Position numbers and translations under genes: made by a program
Shown: piece by piece, positions 58,602-64,000 of the stretch
Position numbering within the stretch: position 1 is the stretch's first letter
Layout of the letters: each line of letters opens with the position of its first letter
Assembly: GCF_041381155.1 (NCBI RefSeq)
Contig: NC_091147.1
Coordinates: forward strand, 37,202,053-37,266,052
Source: Argopecten irradians
Taxonomy: Eukaryota > Mollusca > Bivalvia > Pectinida > Pectinidae
Length of the DNA stretch: 64,000 bases
Reading direction: 5' to 3'
The notes under the pieces: model-generated
Seen by the model: only the letters and a program-made list of their open reading frames with translations
The model's database searches: none
Told to the model about the DNA's origin: nothing

Positions 58602-59430
58602 TAGAGTGGGGGTACGTAATTTCGCACACTTTTGGCATTGATTTTAATGAATTTCAAATACTTTCATTCCGAACCAAAAAGGCTGAACTTACATCGGCAG
58701 ATGTACAAGTGCTTCACAACACACGAGTATGTAACCGGATATGCGCAGACGTATCACTGCGCACGGGAGCTGTTATTAACTTGATGTTAACCTGTAGTTG
58801 AACGGGTTTGGGGGACGTAATTTCGCACACACACCCTCAAACTTTCTTGTTTTTGGAGAAAATAATCATTTTCAAACATTTCATGGACCAACAACATCAT
58901 AAACAAAGATTGAGTACAGTTCCAATCTTGAAATGACATCAAAACACAATTATATTTCTAAATGAAAAAGTGACATTTCGCCGCCATTTTCGATATGAAA
59001 AATGACCGCTCCCTATAGTAAACAATGTAAACGAGGTCAAGAAAGTCATAGGGTGTCCGCAGAAAATATCTGTTTTCCACTTATATTTGATGGATTTTCA
59101 TACGGGTTTCGATATATTCTAAAAAAAGGATAGTTTCTCTACATATTTGTACGTGAATCAGTTATTTATCACCCAGAATTATTTTATGTCAAGTGGTTTA
59201 TTTTCTATAAATTTCTTTACTGAGATGGGCCGTATTGTTCCGATTTCGTTTTTTCAAAACAAACTTATCCTGAAAAAATTAACTAAATATGACAAAATCA
59301 CTGTTAGAGGCCTCCTTTAGTCATAACATAAACAACAGAGCAAATCTTTCTGACATTTAAAGGAAGATTGCGAAAAAATCGTCAGGTGTGCGAAATTACG
59401 TACTGTGCGAAATTACGTACCCTCACTCTA
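58602..59430. mobile_element. 829-bp TIR element with repeated 'acgtaatttcgcac' termini
   Basis: Left ttagagtgggggtacgtaat ttcgcacac and right gtgcgaaattacgtaccctc actcta are inverted. The terminal word occurs a second time at each end (58811-58830 ggacgtaatttcgcacac; 59387-59404 gtgcgaaattacgtact). No ORF inside. Non-autonomous DNA element of undetermined class. Confidence 0.7.
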
Positions 59431-59979
59431 CTTCAATGTGACCATAAGGAAATAACAAGTATCTGCTTCAACTAAACCCTACAGTCAGCGTTTGACTGTC
59501 CAAGTTGCAGTAAGCAATGTGAAATCAAGACTTTAATTGATGGAGCTAAGTGTCCTTGTTCTGGTAATAACCGCGCCTAGGACATTGAAATCAAGACTTT
59601 TCATCGATCTGTAAGAATAACGAACAGTACCAGTAACATTACAGTATGTCAACAAAATATAAAATGTACCGAATGTTGTTACCAAATGTTTTTGGGTAAG
59701 ACTAAATTTATTTTTGCCGATATACTGATTGATACGTTTGACCAGAACAAGAATAAATTAGATGACAACGAGAAAAAGTCGTATATTTCACTGATTTCCC
59801 CCTGCATTCTTACTACCTGAATAACAATTTGGTGTTAGAAGTCGCCGTGAAGATCACCGGAAACCAAATAACAGTGACTAATTTCGTCACAAAAACCGGA
59901 TGCCCGTTTTGTTCCGGAAAAACCCGCATATGACGACTCCGACTCGCCATTTTTAGTATACTACAAATAAAGGGGTAGA

Positions 59980-60045
59980 TAAAGGGGCAGATCGCCTCGA
60001 AAATTTGACTTTTTTTTTTGTCCACACGGTTGGAATTAATTCCTC
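59980..60045. repeat. ~65-bp sequence, inverted partner at 62910-62975
   Basis: aaggggcagatcgcctcgaa aatttgac, a short T tract, then gtccacacggttgga is found in inverse orientation at 62910-62975 (tccaaccgtgtggac ... tcgaggcgatctgccccttt). The pair is 2.9 kb apart. Confidence 0.75.
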
Positions 60046-60364
60046 GTCTCAAATATGTACAGCTCGTATATTTTGACGTGTAGTGGTATTTTTGTAGCAC
60101 AATGCCGTACGTGCGTGCCATAAAATTGATGTGAAAATTTCTTTAAAATTCAATTTCAACATCTAGGAGAAATTTCCGGCAATCTTCAGGATGTTTGAAC
60201 TCATGACATTAGTCACGTATACATCTCAATTTTTCCTTGTTCAAATTCTTAATTTTAAGTTTATTTCTTTGAATTCATTGTCTTTGCCAATCATTCTAAG
60301 GTATATGTGTTATGACCATTCATTAAAAATTGAAAGTAGGCTTTTCTTTCTTTCTTTTAATATC

Positions 60365-60600
60365 AGTTGCTCCACCGCCGATAGAGCACAAACGATTCTC
60401 ATCATTTTAACAATTGGTGATTAACGATGAGTAGGACTATATATAATGTAAGATAATTTTATTTGGCTTTGGGTGCAAGCACAATCAGTACTTCATTCCA
60501 CATAGGACATAGTGAATTTTTTCGGGATGAAGTTAATCATTTTTATTGTGTTTCTCTTGAAGAAAAATTAGAAGCTCAACCTTTTTAATTTTACAACTAG
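60365..60600. mobile_element. Family-B MITE, right-truncated
   Basis: Left gttgctccaccgccgataga gcac is clear, the interior matches to about agaagctcaacctttttaat, then the copy ends. Confidence 0.6.
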
Positions 60601-60626
60601 ACACAAAGTTATTCTCCTAAAACATA

Positions 60627-60628
60627 AT

Positions 60629-60709
<81 letters not shown>
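60627..60709. repeat. (TA)n microsatellite
   Basis: An almost pure TA tract of about 80 bp. Confidence 0.95.
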
Positions 60710-60711
<2 letters not shown>

Positions 60712-61007
60712 CATTTAGGGGAAACCTCTGCCGGTTCACGAGTTGTTAAATAATTATTGATAAGGTTATTGTTAAATTTTAGTTTGTTTTTTCTAACATA
60801 AAGAAGTCAAGAGTTAAACCCCTCTGCTTCAAAAGTGTGAGGACAATTACCCACCCCTCCAAAAGCTACCTGGACCGTCCACCATAACAGAAATCCAAAG
60901 ATTGGTTCTTGAAATCGTTTTTACCATTTCAGACTGGTAAAATTTGGTGCCTGGAGTCTGCGGCAGTGTGCTTCAGTGAGATATCACTCTCGTAAAATGG
61001 CATCTTT

Positions 61008-61088
61008 GATATTCCAGGGGTTACTATCACTGTCGTACGTAAAATCCACTTTATATATACCGACAGTGATAATAACTTGGCCCTGGAA
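61008..61088. repeat. Short inverted repeat (ccaggggttactatcactgtc)
   Basis: ttccaggggttactatcactgtc and gacagtgataataacttggccctggaa are inverted. Related to words near 7277, 10038, 31687 and 50168. Confidence 0.6.
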
Positions 61089-61171
61089 AACTATATTGTA
61101 TATATCAATTATTAATTTGTTTTCTTTTTCTGTATTATACACTCTCTTTTTTTAGGAATAAAGGTTGTTGT

Positions 61172-61253
<82 letters not shown>
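61172..61253. repeat. (GAT)n microsatellite, about 27 units
   Basis: Pure trinucleotide repeat. The poly-Ser and poly-Met ORFs on the two strands are repeat translations. Confidence 0.97.
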
Positions 61254-61442
61254 AATGAGTAAGAGTTACTGTATCTCAAAGAGACAAAACAAAACACGAT
61301 TGCACAATAGACTGCACTGCAAATTTGCATACAGGAATTTCCGACCATCACCTTTCCAAAATGACTTTTAATTGTTAAAATTGGAATGTAAAACGAAATT
61401 GATAATTTTGTTGAGTCGCAAAAGTTATCAGCGTACCGTTAA

Positions 61443-61841
61443 AGGCCCACTACCTTCCCGGAGCAAAACATAAAGGTTTCTTAAAAAACATTAATAACAT
61501 CAGAAAATATATACCGTTGGCCTAAGATGAGGTTACAACACCAAACATATGCTAGATTTCCTGCGTAATTTATGATAACAGTGGAGAGTCATTTCGCTGT
61601 TTTGCCGTCTGGCGCAGAGATAGTCAACTACCGCGAGGTATTTAGGACGACGGCGGGAAACATAAAACGACCCGCGTTATAAATATTAACATTTTATTTA
61701 TTTTAATAAAATTGTTCAGAATGTGATGATACGTGTAGTATTATCGGTAAGTTAATAACTTTTGTGACTCTACAAAATTATCGATCTCGTTTTTCATTCC
61801 CATTTTAAAAAAAAAAGCCGTTTCAGAAAGGTAGTGGCCCT
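61443..61841. mobile_element. TTAA-type MITE (family A) with intact TTAA duplication
   Basis: Left aggcccactaccttcccgga and right tcagaaaggtagtggccct are inverted; TTAA lies at 61439-61442 and 61842-61845. Confidence 0.85.
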
Positions 61842-61859
61842 TTAATACTACAATTGTCA

Positions 61860-62085
61860 ACAGATTCTGAACAATTTAATTAAAATAATCCAAATGTTAA
61901 TTTTCATAATGCGAGTCGTCATGATTACCGAGCGTTCGTTGATCCATTACTGCTCCAGACGGCAAAGCAGTGAAATTAATTTTCACCGTTAACATAGTTT
62001 AAGCAGGAAATCTTGCATTTGTTTGGCGTTGTAGTCTCATCATAGGTCATCGATGTATATTTTCTTATGTAAATATTATCATTTT
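61860..62085. mobile_element. Family-A MITE fragment, opposite orientation
   Basis: Interior wording gttaattttcataatgcgag, ccagacggcaaagcagtgaa and gcaggaaatcttgcatttgt matches family A reversed, next to the intact copy; termini are missing. Confidence 0.65.
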
Positions 62086-62324
62086 TTTTCTCGTTTTTTT
62101 TTAAAGGTTGTGGGCGGTATACAGGGAGTGGAACTGGTTCGTCTGTTGTCAGTATTCTGTGTTACTGGCAACATGTTTTACTGAGATAGTCCTATAAAAA
62201 GGACTATAGTTCCTCTTTAGGGAAAAAGGGACACAACACGAGCATACTGCAGTCTCCCAAAACGCACATCTCGCTGACTAGTGACTACACACAACTGAAA
62301 ACGGCAAGAACCATTCTAATCAAC

Positions 62325-62780
62325 CAACAGAACTGGTACGGTATCGTTTATTCTAATCAACCAACAGAACTGGTACGGTATTGTTTATTCTAATCAACCA
62401 ACAGAACTGGTACGGTATTGTTTATTCTAATCAACCAACAGAACTGGTACGGTATTGTTTATTCTAATCAACCAACAGAACTGGTACGGTATTGTTTATT
62501 CTAATCAACCAACAGAACTGGTACGGTATTGTTTATTCTAATCAACCAACAGAACTGGTACGGTATTGTTTATTCTAATCAATCAACAGAACTGGTACGG
62601 TATTGTTTATAAAACTGGTACGGTATTGTTTATTCTAATCAACCAACAGAACTGGTACGGTATTGTTTATTCTAATCAACCAACAGAACTGGTACGGTAT
62701 TGTTTATTCTAATCAACCAACATAACTGGTACGGTATTGTTTTTTCTAATCAACCAACAAAACTGGCACGGTATTGATGC
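62325..62780. repeat. 37-bp minisatellite, about 12 units
   Basis: Units of tattctaatcaaccaacaga actggtacggtattgtt; one truncated unit near 62608-62630. Confidence 0.92.
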
Positions 62781-62975
62781 TTTGATTTTGATCTGCTAAA
62801 TAATTCTACCATTATAATGCAAACGAAGTTTCATGCCTTTATTCCACAGGGTCCTGGCACGATTTTTTTACAAACATTATATGTATATATATGGAACAAG
62901 GAAGTAAATCCAACCGTGTGGACAAAATAAAATTGTCAAATTTTCGAGGCGATCTGCCCCTTTATCAAAACATAC

Positions 62976-64000
62976 AAAACGAACCCGATTACATAATAGG
63001 ATACGAACAGTAATGCGGGACAAAGTAGACAAATATTTAACTAAACGGCACAATGGAGTGTAATATTCATGCCAGATCCCTGTGCTTAATTCCATCTCTT
63101 ATTTGATTTTTTCGGAGTTGTCATTAATCCTCGACTTACATGGTCGCTGCTAAATTGAACTTTTTTTAAGGTCGATTTATAAGCAGAGTGTCAAAAAATA
63201 CGTAATTGAAAAATGCTTAAAGGGACAATTCATTCTAAGAGAACATTAAAATTTGTACATATATCGGAAAAACCCAGTTCTAATGGAATTTAGATCAGTC
63301 GGTTTTACTGTGATATGCCTGAAAAGCCCATGGTGGTGACATATGTGTGAAATTTTCAAACTCGCTCGCTGTCCGCCATTACACATTGAGGTCGAACTTC
63401 TTGTATGCCGAACCCTGTCCCTTGCTCGTAGAGTAATGCAACTTTTGTCTATAACTGCTCAAATCGCTCTGAAAATAGTTTGTTTACCTTATTAGGTGAA
63501 TTATCTTGCCTCAAAATCATTTTATCACCTTCGCAGTGGTTATGTAGTTCATTTGTTTAACGTGCGTGACTTTGGCTCGGGTATAGGTACAGCGCCCATA
63601 TTCTACCTGCTTAATCGTATTGATCAACGATATTAATTAAAATACTTAACAATGACGTGGAATTTGTTTATGTTTAACGTTATTTGATTCATAAGAAATA
63701 TAGAACAATACATTTATGCCATATTTCACTTCTTGGTTATGTAAAAGAATTAGCCTGAGTGAATTGACATTACGAGAAGCAAAGAGGGAAACAGTATATA
63801 CATGCGAAGGGCGAATACACAATGAACCGCGTACAGATTGATAAATTACGAGAAAATTCTGTTGCAAAAACCAGGAAACTGCAATGTTTTTATTCCCTAG
63901 ATTCAAGTAAACTAGATTCGTAAACGTATTTCCTGCTACATAGGCATGTATGTAAACGAGAAATAGTGAGCTTGGCATCCGGCATGAATATGGAGGTCAC
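62976..64000. other. Intergenic stretch to window end
   Basis: No gene supported. The 110-codon minus ORF at 63646-63978 has no recognisable motif or splice context. Confidence 0.4.

Noticed and set aside
61112..61371. Poly-Ser and poly-Met ORFs
   Set aside because: Translations of the (GAT)n microsatellite.
63646..63978. 110-codon minus-strand ORF
   Set aside because: No recognisable domain, no exon context; treated as chance.

Overview
This window is eukaryotic nuclear DNA, AT-rich and heavily interspersed. It has spliced genes with GT..AG introns, many small inverted-repeat transposons, tRNA-derived SINE pieces and long minisatellites. The gene content (tandem monocarboxylate transporters, a BIR-BIR-UBA-RING inhibitor of apoptosis, SUCLA2, a DNAJC4-like gene, a degraded short-chain-collagen-C4-like gene) and the SINE type suggest a mollusc, most likely a bivalve. 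The species cannot be fixed from the sequence alone. All gene models were built by hand from ORFs, splice sites and codon phase; every internal junction listed keeps frame.

Layout. 1-1 kb: last two exons of a monocarboxylate transporter (MCT, SLC16-like) on +, cut by the window edge. 1-9.7 kb: repeats only, including a TIR element carrying a 108-aa ORF nested in a TTAA-type MITE, and an antisense LINE tail. 9.8-15.5 kb: a complete six-exon MCT paralogue (444 aa, +), followed by a 2-kb minisatellite. 19.7-21.6 kb: frameshifted remains of a coiled-coil plus C4-like gene, duplicated internally. 24.6-29.6 kb (-): a 798-aa IAP with two BIR domains, a UBA-like region and a RING. Its first coding exon also encodes a signal-peptide-like start, a cluster of N-glycosylation sequons and a predicted transmembrane segment. 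33.6-45.7 kb (+): SUCLA2, ten exons, 458 aa, the ATP-forming beta subunit of mitochondrial succinyl-CoA ligase. Its intron 8 holds about 26 tandem 85-bp copies of the start of exon 9, each with its splice acceptor. 53.4-57.6 kb (-): a five-exon DNAJC4-like J-protein, 213 aa. The rest is intergenic repeats.

The genes are not one pathway. SUCLA2 is mitochondrial and the J-protein may be; the IAP is a ubiquitin-ligase-type regulator of death or immune signalling; the MCTs are plasma-membrane transporters. The two observations most worth following are the membrane-anchored IAP architecture and the exon-fragment array in SUCLA2. Next come a sharply bounded gene-conversion tract between the MCT paralogues and nested transposons whose insertion sites can be read directly. 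All statements come from reading the sequence; no database search was run.
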